A stretch of DNA of 64,000 bases from Alphaproteobacteria bacterium (GCA_030429625.1 JAUIFA010000002.1:186001-250000); one strand, 5' to 3'. Shown: positions 52,085 through 60,820, numbered from the stretch's first letter. A program made the numbers and translations. Notes: generated by a model not told the origin, from the sequence alone.

Positions 52085-53910
52085 CTAAAATTCCAATCTT
52101 CATAACCCATCCATTCATTGGAGGCTTGCGTTTCTATGGTTTCTTGTTTGTTTGATATATGTATGCGTTGACGTTCTTGGCTTTCAGCAAGGCGATCCAA
52201 GTTTGGATTGAGAATATGCAGTGCGGCCAGGCCGTAAACACGGCAGTCCAACGCCTCGTTGCGTCGTCCTTTGGTCAATACCCACACACGGGTGGGATGG
52301 CCATTGACAAATTTGGTCTGGATGCGCTCGGCGGTGAGCTGCTTAAAATACTCTTCCGGATAGTCGGCAGGAAAATGACAATAACCAGGTCCCGGCTGAT
52401 GAATTTTGAGTCGGGAATAGATCATTTGTTTTGCGGTGTCCGTCCCGATCGTGAAGAGTTTGACTCTAAGCTTGTTGTTCTTGCTAAATTTACTCACCAA
52501 AGGTTTGCCAATTTGATTGGCACCTTTAATGGCGTAAATACGCATATGTTCTTTGCCTTTACAATATTCATAGACCCGCTGTGTCTGGTGACCGCCCGAA
52601 TCCACACACGCACACGCTACCGATAAGGTGCGGCTATCCGTGGTTTGAATCGTCTGCGTCAGCACATAGGTTAAATCTTCCCATACTTTGTTACCAGCAG
52701 GATCACCATGCAGTACATGATATTGCAGCGACCAGCTTTCTTGGGTTTTTCCCCAGCCGATCACTTCCACTTCCAGCCGATCGTCCTGCACGTCCACACC
52801 GGCAGTAATCACGATCGCACCTTCAGGTGCCACACGCCCCCAGTTTTCTTTACGCTTAAGCAGACCCGATGGATCAATTCCTTCGGTGGCTTCTTTCCAT
52901 GTTTCTCCCAGCGATGTATTAATCCATACCTTAAGCGTTTCGGGTAAACGCTTGGCTTTGAGAAAACTAACCACCATCTCCGACCACTTAACCCATGGGC
53001 TATACAGCTCGTTGATGTGGAATCCGGCAATGCCGTTAAATGCCGCTTCAGCACGCCACTCTCCATGAGAAAGCATCCACATTTTGTCGCTTTCTTTCAG
53101 GCATGATCCGCAATGCTCGCAGGCATATACCGCATCCTCTATCTTTTCTTTTTCAAATTTAACCTGCTGCCAGCTCAAAACCTGAAATGTGTCGCACTCA
53201 GGGCAAGGCACGTAATATTTGCGCTGATCGCTTTGCTGATAGCGCGACTCAATCTTGCTCTCGTCCTCAATCGTTGGCGTACTGGCGGTAACCAGCAATC
53301 GATTCCAAAAGGTCGTAGTACGTTTCTGTGCCAAGCTGCCGGGATCACCTTCCGTACCGGCAGAATGCGGATAACGATCTTCTTCATCTAACAACACTAT
53401 CCTTATTGGACGTGATGCTAGCGATGAAGGGCTGTTTGCACCGGCCATGGTGATATGCCCGCCTGGGAATTTCTTATGCAGCAGCGTATTATTGCTGTCA
53501 CGGCTGCGTGGGTCACCAAACAATTTTGTTAATACATCTGTATCACGGATCATCGGGGCCAACCGATCCTTGCTCCATGTTTCTGCCATGTCCAGCGTGG
53601 GTTGAATCAGCAGCATAGGAGACGGATCTTGATGGGTAAAATAGCCAATGATGTTATTAAGTATTTCGGTTTTACCGATCTGTGATGATGTCATATACAC
53701 CACCTCAGAGACGCCTACCTCACCCACCGCATCCATCATACCACGCTGATAGGGGGCACGATCAGTTTTCCATTTTCCGGGTTCTGCGCTTCCTTCCGGA
53801 CTTAGCCTCCGGAACTGATCCGCCCACTGGCTCACCGTCAATTCCGGCGGTGGCATCCAGGCTTTGATAGTCCTTATGTTGGTGTTCAGATAACTTGCTG
53901 ATATTTTCAT
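52081..53910 (-). CDS. Terminase large subunit (GpA family)
   Basis: A 609-residue packaging motor. The N-terminus (PPPELTVSQWADQFRRLSPE) is the classic GpA start. The ATPase P-loop region is YMTSSQIGKTE (about 72-82) and the Walker B strand is IRIVLLDEEDRYP. A zinc-finger pair (CPECDT, CEHCGS, about 237-266) and the C-terminal nuclease domain follow. Starts at Met1 (53910) or Met19 (53856) are both possible, in either case overlapping terS. GpA enzymes cut at cos sites in lambda. Confidence 0.95.
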   Translation of the reverse strand: MKISASYLNTNIRTIKAWMPPPELTVSQWADQFRRLSPEGSAEPGKWKTDRAPYQRGMMDAVGEVGVSEVVYMTSSQIGKTEILNNIIGYFTHQDPSPMLLIQPTLDMAETWSKDRLAPMIRDTDVLTKLFGDPRSRDSNNTLLHKKFPGGHITMAGANSPSSLASRPIRIVLLDEEDRYPHSAGTEGDPGSLAQKRTTTFWNRLLVTASTPTIEDESKIESRYQQSDQRKYYVPCPECDTFQVLSWQQVKFEKEKIEDAVYACEHCGSCLKESDKMWMLSHGEWRAEAAFNGIAGFHINELYSPWVKWSEMVVSFLKAKRLPETLKVWINTSLGETWKEATEGIDPSGLLKRKENWGRVAPEGAIVITAGVDVQDDRLEVEVIGWGKTQESWSLQYHVLHGDPAGNKVWEDLTYVLTQTIQTTDSRTLSVACACVDSGGHQTQRVYEYCKGKEHMRIYAIKGANQIGKPLVSKFSKNNKLRVKLFTIGTDTAKQMIYSRLKIHQPGPGYCHFPADYPEEYFKQLTAERIQTKFVNGHPTRVWVLTKGRRNEALDCRVYGLAALHILNPNLDRLAESQERQRIHISNKQETIETQASNEWMGYEDWNFS

Positions 53911-54370
53911 AAGAATCCGGCTCTGCTAATTCGGTTAATGCCTCATAGATCAGCCGTTTCAAAAAATGCTCAATTTTATTGGGATCACTACCTAAACTTG
54001 CTAGCTGGAGTGCTGATTTGCTTGGCAAGGCTAATAATTTTGAACGACATGCCATGACGATTGACCGCCAATCTTCTGCCGTTTGTTCAACCGATATGAG
54101 ACGTCCTTGAAGGCTAGCAACCTCTAACTCTGTTTTATCGGCCTGCGCTTTTAACAATCTTGCACGTTCCAGATGCGTATCTTGTGGGGTAACACCCTGA
54201 CCAAAAGCCCTTTGCTGTAAATAATTGATGTACGCACGTACACATCCCACCAGTTCATACTGATTCTTTTTTGGTTTTGGGATTACCCCATCACGTGCTA
54301 ATTGTTGAACACGACGCTCGGACAATCCAAATAGCTTAGAAATTGTTGATACTGGATAGGAGGTTGGCAT
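53762..54370 (-). CDS. Terminase small subunit (Nu1-like)
   Basis: A 202-residue protein with an N-terminal winged helix (TISKLFGLSERRVQQLARDG) for binding cos DNA and a long helical C-terminal part (ARLLKAQADKTELEVASLQG) that binds TerL. It is the first of the packaging pair and overlaps terL by 149 bases in another frame. It starts 6 bases after the methyltransferase stop. Confidence 0.9.
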   Translation of the reverse strand: MPTSYPVSTISKLFGLSERRVQQLARDGVIPKPKKNQYELVGCVRAYINYLQQRAFGQGVTPQDTHLERARLLKAQADKTELEVASLQGRLISVEQTAEDWRSIVMACRSKLLALPSKSALQLASLGSDPNKIEHFLKRLIYEALTELAEPDSYENISKLSEHQHKDYQSLDATAGIDGEPVGGSVPEAKSGRKRRTRKMEN

Positions 54371-54376
54371 TTGACT

Positions 54377-55567
54377 TTAGGTTTTTATGAGTGTCGCTTT
54401 TCTTCCTGTAAATTCTTCCCAGCGTTTGACGATCACATCGCAATAGATTGGATCAAGTTCAATCAACCGCGCTCTACGTTGCAATTTTTCGGCAGCGATC
54501 AGGGTTGTGCCGGAGCCGCCAAAACTATCCAGTACAATATCACGGCTTTTGCTGCTATTTTCAATGGCGTGACAGACCAACTCCACCGGTTTCATGGTAG
54601 GGTGTAAATCATTGGTTTTTGGTTTGTCATGATGCCATAAATCACTTTGGTTACGATCTCCGCACCAAAAATGTTTGTTACCATCCGGCCAGCCATAGAG
54701 GATCGGTTCATATTGACGCTGATAATCAGAACGGCCCATGGTGAAGTGATTCTTACCCCAGATGATGAAGGTCGACCATTTGCCCCCAGCATCTGCAAAG
54801 GCACTATGGAGGGTGTGCAGTTCAGAGGAGGACATACAAATATACATTGCACCTTTGCAGACTTTGACCATCTCAGTACAGGCCAGTGTTAAGAACTTTT
54901 GAAACTCCACACCGAGATTATCGTTCTTAATCTTCCGCTTTTTACCACGTAGATTATCTTTCATGGTTTGCCCGTAATTGACATTATAGGGTGGGTCGGT
55001 AAATACCATATCGGCGAGGTCCTTGCCCATCAGCGTTTCTATGGTTTTAGCTTTAGTACTATCGCCACAGATTAGTTTATGATCTCCTAATAACCAGATA
55101 TCACCTTCCTTGGTAACTGCTTGCTCTGGTGTTTCGGGAATCTCGTCATCATCGGTGAGACCATCCATTGCAGCACCACCCGTCAGCTCTTCCAGTTCAA
55201 TCGCTTCAAATCCGGTCAGATTTAAATCAAAATCCAAATCGTTTAATTCACCAAGCTCAATGGCTAGCAACTCTTCGTCCCACTCAGCATCTTCATGGGT
55301 GCGGTTATCCGCCAGCCTGTATGCCTTTACTTGTGCATTTGTAAGGCCAGTAGCGATATGCACAGGAACTTTTTTTAACTCCAGCGACTGCGCTGCTTGC
55401 AAGCGTGTGTGCCCGGCAATAATAACCATTTCTTCATCCACCACAATTGGCTGACGAAAGCCATACTCCTTAATCGAGGCGGCAACTTTGGTTATGGCCG
55501 CTTCGTTCTTACGTGGATTCCGTGCATAGGGAATCACCCGACCGATGTCGATCAGTTCTACTTTCAT
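54377..55567 (-). CDS. ParB-domain DNA N6-adenine or N4-cytosine methyltransferase
   Basis: A 396-residue fusion. Residues about 1-100 form a ParB/Srx-like domain (AASIKEYGFRQPIVV, IIAGHTRLQAA). A beta-class methyltransferase follows, with catalytic DPPY (191-194) before the SAM motif FGGSGTT (349-355). The ATG at 55567 is chosen for its aggtag site; the longer frame has none. Such ParB-MTases are frequent in packaging regions of alphaproteobacterial phages and may protect phage DNA or mark packaging sites. The target sequence is unknown and no restriction enzyme is nearby. Confidence 0.92.
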   Translation of the reverse strand: MKVELIDIGRVIPYARNPRKNEAAITKVAASIKEYGFRQPIVVDEEMVIIAGHTRLQAAQSLELKKVPVHIATGLTNAQVKAYRLADNRTHEDAEWDEELLAIELGELNDLDFDLNLTGFEAIELEELTGGAAMDGLTDDDEIPETPEQAVTKEGDIWLLGDHKLICGDSTKAKTIETLMGKDLADMVFTDPPYNVNYGQTMKDNLRGKKRKIKNDNLGVEFQKFLTLACTEMVKVCKGAMYICMSSSELHTLHSAFADAGGKWSTFIIWGKNHFTMGRSDYQRQYEPILYGWPDGNKHFWCGDRNQSDLWHHDKPKTNDLHPTMKPVELVCHAIENSSKSRDIVLDSFGGSGTTLIAAEKLQRRARLIELDPIYCDVIVKRWEEFTGRKATLIKT

Positions 55568-55804
55568 ACATCTACCTGTTTTGTAATTAAATGATAAACA
55601 TGCCATCCCAAACGAAATGGCTTTAGAGGTCCGATTTCGTTTGGAGCAACGATAAGCTATTGATTTATATAAATTCACCCTTCTTGCAAACGAAACGAAA
55701 TGGTTTTTTCTATTTCGTCGCTAGTAAAATCCTGCGCTGAAGGCTTACCCGCAGGGGGGACCCCACCACAGTACCTGTGAATAATCCGTGGGATTCAGTG
55801 AGAT
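55568..55804. other. Non-coding region before packaging genes, candidate cos/regulatory DNA
   Basis: A 237-base gap with a perfect 11-bp inverted repeat (ccaaacgaaat at 55608-55618, atttcgtttgg at 55634-55644), a third related copy (55687-55703) and a short inverted one (55712-55717). Further along there is a GC-rich run near 55755. The repeats may bind TerS (as cosB) or a late regulator. No gene is seen. Confidence 0.45.
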
Positions 55805-56389
55805 TCAGCGGCGTTTAAAACGATGGATATAGAAGGTAAGATTGCGTGTAAATTCTTTTACAAAGCGTTCACGCACGGTTTTTTGCATGATGGCATCGTT
55901 TTCTTTTTGTTTGAACAATTGCATGATACCAGGTCCGTATAATAGTTTGAGCGGTTTGCGCTTCTTACTTTTCCGCATGTACACCGTGGCTTTGCTATCA
56001 CCACTTTTACGTGGAGCGATAAAGGCATGGCTTAATGTTCGTGTTTTGCCATATACTTTGGCTTTTACCAATCCACGCTTGCCGCCGGGTTGTTGGGTTG
56101 GTTTCTTGCTGCCAATTACAAACTCAATTAATTGCAGCGCACGATCACGTGCCACCAGCGTTGCCCAGAGGGTTTTGAACGTGGCCTTACGGGTTTCAAT
56201 CCGGCGCTTGACGGCAGCCTGTCTGCTATTCATCTTCGGTGCTATGTGCTTGGCACTTGCCACCTTTGCACTCTCTGCCACACGATTGAGGGTGCGGACA
56301 GTTGCTTGCGGAGCGACCTTGGTTTCCAGCGCACTCAACTCTCGTCTCAACTTCTTGAGATCATTCTGTATTGAAACATCAAAGGGCAT
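55805..56389 (-). CDS. Minor tail protein Z-like (PF06763 type)
   Basis: A 194-residue basic protein with the gpZ pattern: paired helices LRRELSALETKVAPQATVRT, the HIAPKMNSRQAAVKRRIETR block and a C-terminal MQLFKQKENDAIMQ. In lambda the Z gene lies in the tail operon between FII and U; here it stands upstream of the packaging genes, a shift in position. It could act in head-tail joining. Confidence 0.72.
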   Translation of the reverse strand: MPFDVSIQNDLKKLRRELSALETKVAPQATVRTLNRVAESAKVASAKHIAPKMNSRQAAVKRRIETRKATFKTLWATLVARDRALQLIEFVIGSKKPTQQPGGKRGLVKAKVYGKTRTLSHAFIAPRKSGDSKATVYMRKSKKRKPLKLLYGPGIMQLFKQKENDAIMQKTVRERFVKEFTRNLTFYIHRFKRR

Positions 56390-56420
56390 GGTGATTTTAA
56401 AAAATAGGGGTGGTAAATCA

Positions 56421-56437
56421 ATTAGGTAATACCTAAT
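56421..56437. promoter_or_regulatory. Palindrome between DUF4238 and the minor tail gene
   Basis: attaggta-a-tacctaat: a perfect 8-bp inverted repeat with a single central base. It has no T run, so an operator is more likely than a terminator; the partner is unknown. Confidence 0.4.
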
Positions 56438-56440
56438 AAT

Positions 56441-57391
56441 TTAGGAATCCAAAAAATTATTCTGAGTTTTAATGCCTTCTCGAGTTAAGTAAGTGAAAGA
56501 TTTGTTCTTAGAATATATAAATCTTGATCCACCAAATGCAGTAAATGAATTTATTTCCTGTACCTCAATAGTGCTTATTTCCTTTGTTTTGAATTTGCCT
56601 TCGAATGTGCCTGTGATACATAATTCATTACTTAGTGGAAAAATAACAGCTGTTGATTTTAATCCATATCCTAGAGGTCGACCCATTAATTCTGGTGTGG
56701 TTGGTACAAGAGAAACTGGTCTATTAGAGCAAATGAAACCATCACTGCAATCTTTATTAATTAGGAGTTCCCATTTTCTATTGTAAAGGTAAGGAAAAAT
56801 CTCGTCTTGTAGTTCTAGTTCTCTTGCTACGTGATACCCCTTTGGGAAAACTAGATCATCTTTTCCCCCTTGGATAAAATCACGCATTTGTTCATATGTG
56901 ATATCGTTTATCTCATAACCATCTTCCTGCATACGACGGGTTTGACTTTCCCAAATCTCTTTTTTACTTACTAGCATTGCCATCATCTGATTCCTGACAC
57001 GCTCTTCAAAATCCTCTGCTATATTCCGCATTGAGGGATTGCGAACAGCAAACAACGAAATCACTGTGATTAACACGTTATAGAATTGTGATTTTGGTTT
57101 AGGTATTTTGTGATGTCGGCTTATATATTCAAAAGCAGGCACATACTCGTTTTCAATAGTTTGACCCAAAACATCTTCTAGGTAGTTAGGGTCAACGCCT
57201 TCTGCATCAATATAGTTAAACTGATTCTGGCAACCAGAATCATTTGGTTTTGTAGGGTATTGTTTTTTGTTTTCTTTATCTAAGGAATAAATTCTTCCAT
57301 GACGTTCTCTCGGAGTAGCAAAATTTTTTAAGTAACATACCGAAACGTAATGATGCTTTGTATTCTTGCTCCCAGTTTTCTTATTAGACAT
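56441..57391 (-). CDS. DUF4238-family protein (possible accessory gene at attR)
   Basis: A 316-residue soluble protein. The start KHHYVSVCYLKNFATPRERHG with the following RIYSLDK is the DUF4238 signature (HHY and the KNF/NFA block); members have no defined biochemistry, and some lie in defence loci. The gene is the first one inside attR, is AT-rich compared with the late phage genes, and has its own upstream region. It may be a moron carried by the prophage. A signal or membrane helix is absent. Confidence 0.72.
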   Translation of the reverse strand: MSNKKTGSKNTKHHYVSVCYLKNFATPRERHGRIYSLDKENKKQYPTKPNDSGCQNQFNYIDAEGVDPNYLEDVLGQTIENEYVPAFEYISRHHKIPKPKSQFYNVLITVISLFAVRNPSMRNIAEDFEERVRNQMMAMLVSKKEIWESQTRRMQEDGYEINDITYEQMRDFIQGGKDDLVFPKGYHVARELELQDEIFPYLYNRKWELLINKDCSDGFICSNRPVSLVPTTPELMGRPLGYGLKSTAVIFPLSNELCITGTFEGKFKTKEISTIEVQEINSFTAFGGSRFIYSKNKSFTYLTREGIKTQNNFLDS

Positions 57392-57453
57392 AATTTTAAT
57401 CTGCCTTTCTTTAACAAGAAATATACCTATTTTATTGGTATAATCCAGTTATA

Positions 57454-57475
57454 CGATCCCATGGGATCGTTTTTT
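57454..57475 (+). terminator. Palindromic terminator at the right prophage end
   Basis: CGATCCCATGGGATCG followed by six T on the plus strand. It is the inverted counterpart of 19890-19911 (one mismatch in 22 bases) and would stop rightward transcription leaving the prophage. Confidence 0.7.
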
Positions 57476-57539
57476 GGCACATTTATGCACATCGCCATTG
57501 TAGGGGTTTCTTTGTAACTATTTGATTTGTTTGGATTTT

Positions 57540-57588
57540 AAATGGTGCGTTGAGGAGGACTTGAACCTCCGACCTCCGCCTTATCAGG
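57540..57588. other. attR: 49-bp direct repeat within tRNA-Ile
   Basis: Identical to 19752-19800. The phage-derived copy restores the 3' part of the tRNA, so the tRNA remains intact after integration. Confidence 0.95.
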
Positions 57589-57619
57589 GCGGCGCTCTAA
57601 CCAGCTGAGCTACCAACGC
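57543..57619 (-). tRNA. tRNA-Ile (GAT anticodon)
   Basis: A 77-nt cloverleaf on the minus strand: acceptor GCGTTGG/TCAACGC (one G-T pair), D arm AGCTCAGCTGGTTAGAGC, anticodon stem CCGCC/GGCGG with loop CTGATAA (anticodon GAT), T arm GGAGG-TTCAAGT-CCTCC, discriminator A and an encoded CCA. It is the prophage integration target and reads out into the prophage. Confidence 0.97.
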
Positions 57620-57718
57620 GTTCTAACCATTCATAACGCCATAGTGGCAAATCCTTTGCCAAAAGCGCAGATGGTTATAGGTAGTCTGGTTTTAATTGTC
57701 AAGCGGGTGATGCGATTT

Positions 57719-59425
57719 TTATGAAATTGTTTTGTAGTTTTGCGAAGGTGGATATTCGGCGGCACGGAAGATGTTAATTGCCAGATCAATTTCGTGCTCA
57801 GGAGTGCCGATACCTCTAAGAATTGCGTCACCCAACAATAGGCTTGATTCAAACAATTCAGCCAACACCACGCCCGCACCGGCATCACGCATTTCTTCAG
57901 CGTGCATCCGGTCTTTTGCGCGGGCAATGATTGGAATTTTTGGGAATTCGGTATGGATAATATCAGCGGTTTTGCGTGCAGCAAGCTTATTATCAACCGT
58001 GATAGCCACCAGCCTAGAGCGGTCCACTCCAATGGCTTTTAGAATATCCAGCCGTGCGGCGTTGCCATAATATACGGGGAAACCATGCTTGCGGCCTCGA
58101 TGGACGTTACGGGTATTGTCGTCAATGGCAATAAAGTTAATCCCGCGCGATTGCAACAATTTGGCTGTGGTAGTGCCGACTCTACCAAAGCCTAATATCA
58201 CAATGTGTCCTTCGAGATCTGCGGTTTCTTTTTCCAGATTAAGCGTGTCCAGATTGACAGGAATTTCTTTGTTTAACTTCATGAAAAGAGTGTTTCTTAA
58301 ATCGGTCAATAGTGGGGTTAAGGCCATTGAGATGGAAACCACTACCAGCAACATTTGGGAAACTTCTTTAGGAAGAACGCCTTGAACCACCGCCAGTCCA
58401 AACAACACAAAGGTGAACTCACTGCCTTGCGATAGGAAAACACCCGCTTCAAATGAGCAGGAGCGGCGGAAACCAAATGCTCGTGCTAAGCCATAGACAA
58501 TGGCGGTTTTAATCAAAATAAGCAATAATGTTAAGAAAAAGATGATGTGCAATTGTTTAAGCAGGAAATGGTAATCCACCTCCATGCCCACGGTCATAAA
58601 GAACAGACCCATCAGCAGACCTTTAAAAGGCTCAATGTCGGCTTCTGCCTGAGGGCGGAATTCGGTTTCTGCCACAAGCAAACCCGCAATAAATGCGCCC
58701 AAAGCCAGAGATAGTCCAGCATAGCTGGTGGCATAAGCTGCCCCCAAGACAATCATTAGAGTGGTGGCGATGAACAATTCCTGACTTTTCATTGACGCAA
58801 TGATATGGAACACTGGACGTAAAAATTGTTTTCCTATGATAAAAATAATGACCATGGCAATGGTGGCTTTCCACAAAGCGTCGATGATCACCTGTGCGAT
58901 ACTACCGCTTTCTTGAGCAAAGAGCGGCACAAGGATAAGCAATGGTACCACGGCAAGATCCTGAAGAATTAATGTGGCGACAGACAGCCGTCCTGATTGG
59001 GTTGACATTTCTCCCCGTTCTGCCAATACCTGTAGTACAATAGCAGTGGATGATAAGGCAAACCCACCACCAATAATAACAGAAGCCTCCGCATCAACGC
59101 CAAGCATATAAGCGATGAGGCCGATGAGGCCGCCGGTTATCAAAACCTGCAATGTTCCAAAGCCAAATACGTGTCGGCGCATGGCTTTTAGGCGATCAAA
59201 CGTCAGCTCCAGCCCAATTGAGAATAAGAGGAATACAATCCCCAATTCAGCAATATGTTTGGTGTTTTCAACGTTCTCAATAATGGCCAGCCCATGAGGG
59301 CCAATGGCCCCGCCAGCAACCAGATAACCCAGTACAGGACTAAGGTGTAATCGCTTAAAAACAACGACAATAAGAATCGCAGCACAAAGAAGTATAAGAA
59401 TTTCCTGTAAATTTCCTGCGTGCAT
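57719..59425 (-). CDS. Monovalent cation:proton antiporter-2 (KefB/KefC family)
   Basis: A 568-residue membrane protein. About 12 helices (residues 5-380) form a sodium/proton-exchanger (CPA2) domain, followed by an RCK_N domain (from about 405, VILGFGRVGTTTAKLL) that binds a nucleotide and gates transport. The extra C-terminal residues contain no full TrkA_C. The family includes glutathione-gated K+ efflux systems; whether this one is glutathione-regulated is unknown. It is divergent from tatA. Confidence 0.9.
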   Translation of the reverse strand: MHAGNLQEILILLCAAILIVVVFKRLHLSPVLGYLVAGGAIGPHGLAIIENVENTKHIAELGIVFLLFSIGLELTFDRLKAMRRHVFGFGTLQVLITGGLIGLIAYMLGVDAEASVIIGGGFALSSTAIVLQVLAERGEMSTQSGRLSVATLILQDLAVVPLLILVPLFAQESGSIAQVIIDALWKATIAMVIIFIIGKQFLRPVFHIIASMKSQELFIATTLMIVLGAAYATSYAGLSLALGAFIAGLLVAETEFRPQAEADIEPFKGLLMGLFFMTVGMEVDYHFLLKQLHIIFFLTLLLILIKTAIVYGLARAFGFRRSCSFEAGVFLSQGSEFTFVLFGLAVVQGVLPKEVSQMLLVVVSISMALTPLLTDLRNTLFMKLNKEIPVNLDTLNLEKETADLEGHIVILGFGRVGTTTAKLLQSRGINFIAIDDNTRNVHRGRKHGFPVYYGNAARLDILKAIGVDRSRLVAITVDNKLAARKTADIIHTEFPKIPIIARAKDRMHAEEMRDAGAGVVLAELFESSLLLGDAILRGIGTPEHEIDLAINIFRAAEYPPSQNYKTIS

Positions 59426-59594
59426 CTATATATTGCCTGACATTGTTTCTAATTGTATAGTTAAGAGCGCTGTTATAATAAACACAAAACGTGGTAACTA
59501 TAAAGAGAAAAGATAACAAAGGCGGTAATATTCATGGCCAATAAGTGGACAAAAAATATTACGTGTATTTTTATTCGGTGAATAGGAGAAGAAG

Positions 59595-59771
59595 ATGAGT
59601 ATTGGTCCATGGCAGATAGCAATAATTTTGGTGCTGGTTCTGATTGTTTTTGGTGCGGGAAAGTTGCCAAAGGTGATGGGAGATTTAGGTAAAGGAGTCA
59701 AAAACTTAAAGGATGGTCTTAAAGGAGAAGATGAAAAATCTTCTGACGACGACTCTGATTCAAAATCTTAA
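59595..59771 (+). CDS. tatA: Twin-arginine translocase subunit TatA
   Basis: A 58-residue TatA/E protein: one N-terminal membrane helix (WQIAIILVLVLIVFGAGKLP), then the conserved amphipathic helix (VMGDLGKGVKNLKDGLKG) and an acidic tail. It forms the pore of the Tat system for folded proteins. The aggagaag site is 5 bases upstream. tatB follows after 16 bases. Confidence 0.93.
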   Translation: MSIGPWQIAIILVLVLIVFGAGKLPKVMGDLGKGVKNLKDGLKGEDEKSSDDDSDSKS

Positions 59772-59787
59772 ATCCTAAGGCGTAGAT

Positions 59788-60063
59788 ATGCTTGATCTTG
59801 GCTTGTGGGAAATTATTGTCATTCTTGGTGTCGCTCTGCTGGTGATTAAACCCGAGGATGTGCCTTCGATTGTGCGCAGCCTGTATCAGGTGATAGCAAA
59901 AATTAAAGCCATTGCTGCGGAGTTCAGTACGACAGTCAGTGATATATCGCACGAAGTTTCTGTCCATGAAATGACAAAAATTATCGGAGATGACGGCAAG
60001 GAATATGTCGCTTACGAGGTGGAAAAACCTGATCCTAAAAAAGAGGAAGACGATGGATCATAA
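59788..60063 (+). CDS. tatB: Twin-arginine translocase subunit TatB
   Basis: A 91-residue protein with an N-terminal membrane helix (LDLGLWEIIVILGVALLVIK) and amphipathic helix (PEDVPSIVRSLYQVIAKIKA), ending in a short acidic tail. TatB helps TatC bind twin-arginine signal peptides. It overlaps tatC by 11 bases. It is shorter than enterobacterial TatB, normal for small alphaproteobacterial forms. Confidence 0.85.
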   Translation: MLDLGLWEIIVILGVALLVIKPEDVPSIVRSLYQVIAKIKAIAAEFSTTVSDISHEVSVHEMTKIIGDDGKEYVAYEVEKPDPKKEEDDGS

Positions 60064-60817
60064 GCCAGATATTATCGACGATAAGCCGACACCATTTGTA
60101 GAGCATTTTCGTGAGCTGCGTAATCGTATCGCGGTTATTGTGCTCAGTCTGGTGGTGTGTTTTGGGCTGACGATCAGTTTCGCAGGGGAAATTTATCAGT
60201 TTTTGGTGCAGCCATTAGCCGACGCAATGCCTGGTGAAAACAGACGTTTGATTTATACCGGACTGACTGAAACATTCTTTACCTATGTCAAGTTAGGCTT
60301 CTTTTCCTCATTTATTTTAGCGTTCCCCATTGTGGCCTACCAGATTTATGCTTTTATTGCGCCGGGGTTATACAAAAAAGAGCGGAAGGTGATGTTGCCG
60401 TTTATGCTGCTTTCGCCGGCTTTATTTGTGTTGGGGGCGGCCATGGCCTATTATATGATATTTCCCATGGCGTGGGGATTCTTCTTAAGCTTTGAGAGTG
60501 TTGGGTTGGACGGCGACTTACCCATTCAGCTTGAGGCACGGGTGAGCGAATATTTATCATTGGTGACAAGCATTATTATTGCTTTTGGGGTTGCATTTCA
60601 GTTGCCGGTGGTGTTAATCCTGCTGGCGCGCGTTGGGTTTATAAGTGCGGACTCGCTACGCAAAAAAAGAAAATACGCACTCATAGGGATTGTAACTTTG
60701 GCGGCAGTAGTTACTCCGCCGGATGTGATCAGCCAAATAGGTTTGGCAATTCCGTTATTGTTACTGTATGAAATATCGATCATTGCCTGTGCAGCAATTG
60801 AAAAAGAGAAGGAATAA
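60053..60817 (+). CDS. tatC: Twin-arginine translocase subunit TatC
   Basis: A 254-residue polytopic protein with six membrane helices and the TatC signatures PFVEHFRELRNR at the N-terminus, FFTYVKLGFFSSFILAFP and the YKKERKVMLPF region. It binds twin-arginine signals. The ATG at 60053 overlaps the tatB stop; the frame extends back to 59990 without a ribosome site. Confidence 0.95.
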   Translation: MDHKPDIIDDKPTPFVEHFRELRNRIAVIVLSLVVCFGLTISFAGEIYQFLVQPLADAMPGENRRLIYTGLTETFFTYVKLGFFSSFILAFPIVAYQIYAFIAPGLYKKERKVMLPFMLLSPALFVLGAAMAYYMIFPMAWGFFLSFESVGLDGDLPIQLEARVSEYLSLVTSIIIAFGVAFQLPVVLILLARVGFISADSLRKKRKYALIGIVTLAAVVTPPDVISQIGLAIPLLLLYEISIIACAAIEKEKE

Positions 60818-60820
60818 TCT

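Larger units (their letters stand above)
19752..57588. mobile_element. Tailed prophage, 37.8 kb, integrated in tRNA-Ile(GAT)
   Basis: The element is bounded by 49-bp perfect direct repeats (19752-19800 and 57540-57588) that are the 3' part of tRNA-Ile. It encodes integrase and an excisionase-like protein next to attL, early and lysogeny genes, cargo genes, and a full leftward late block with packaging, head and tail proteins. Packaging and head genes (Nu1-like TerS, GpA-type TerL, gpW, GpB-type portal) are lambda-like. The tail tip set (DUF2460, DUF2163, NlpC/P60, TIM-barrel tail protein) matches gene transfer agents and related siphophages. No disrupted essential gene was found, so it may be inducible. 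Confidence 0.95.
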
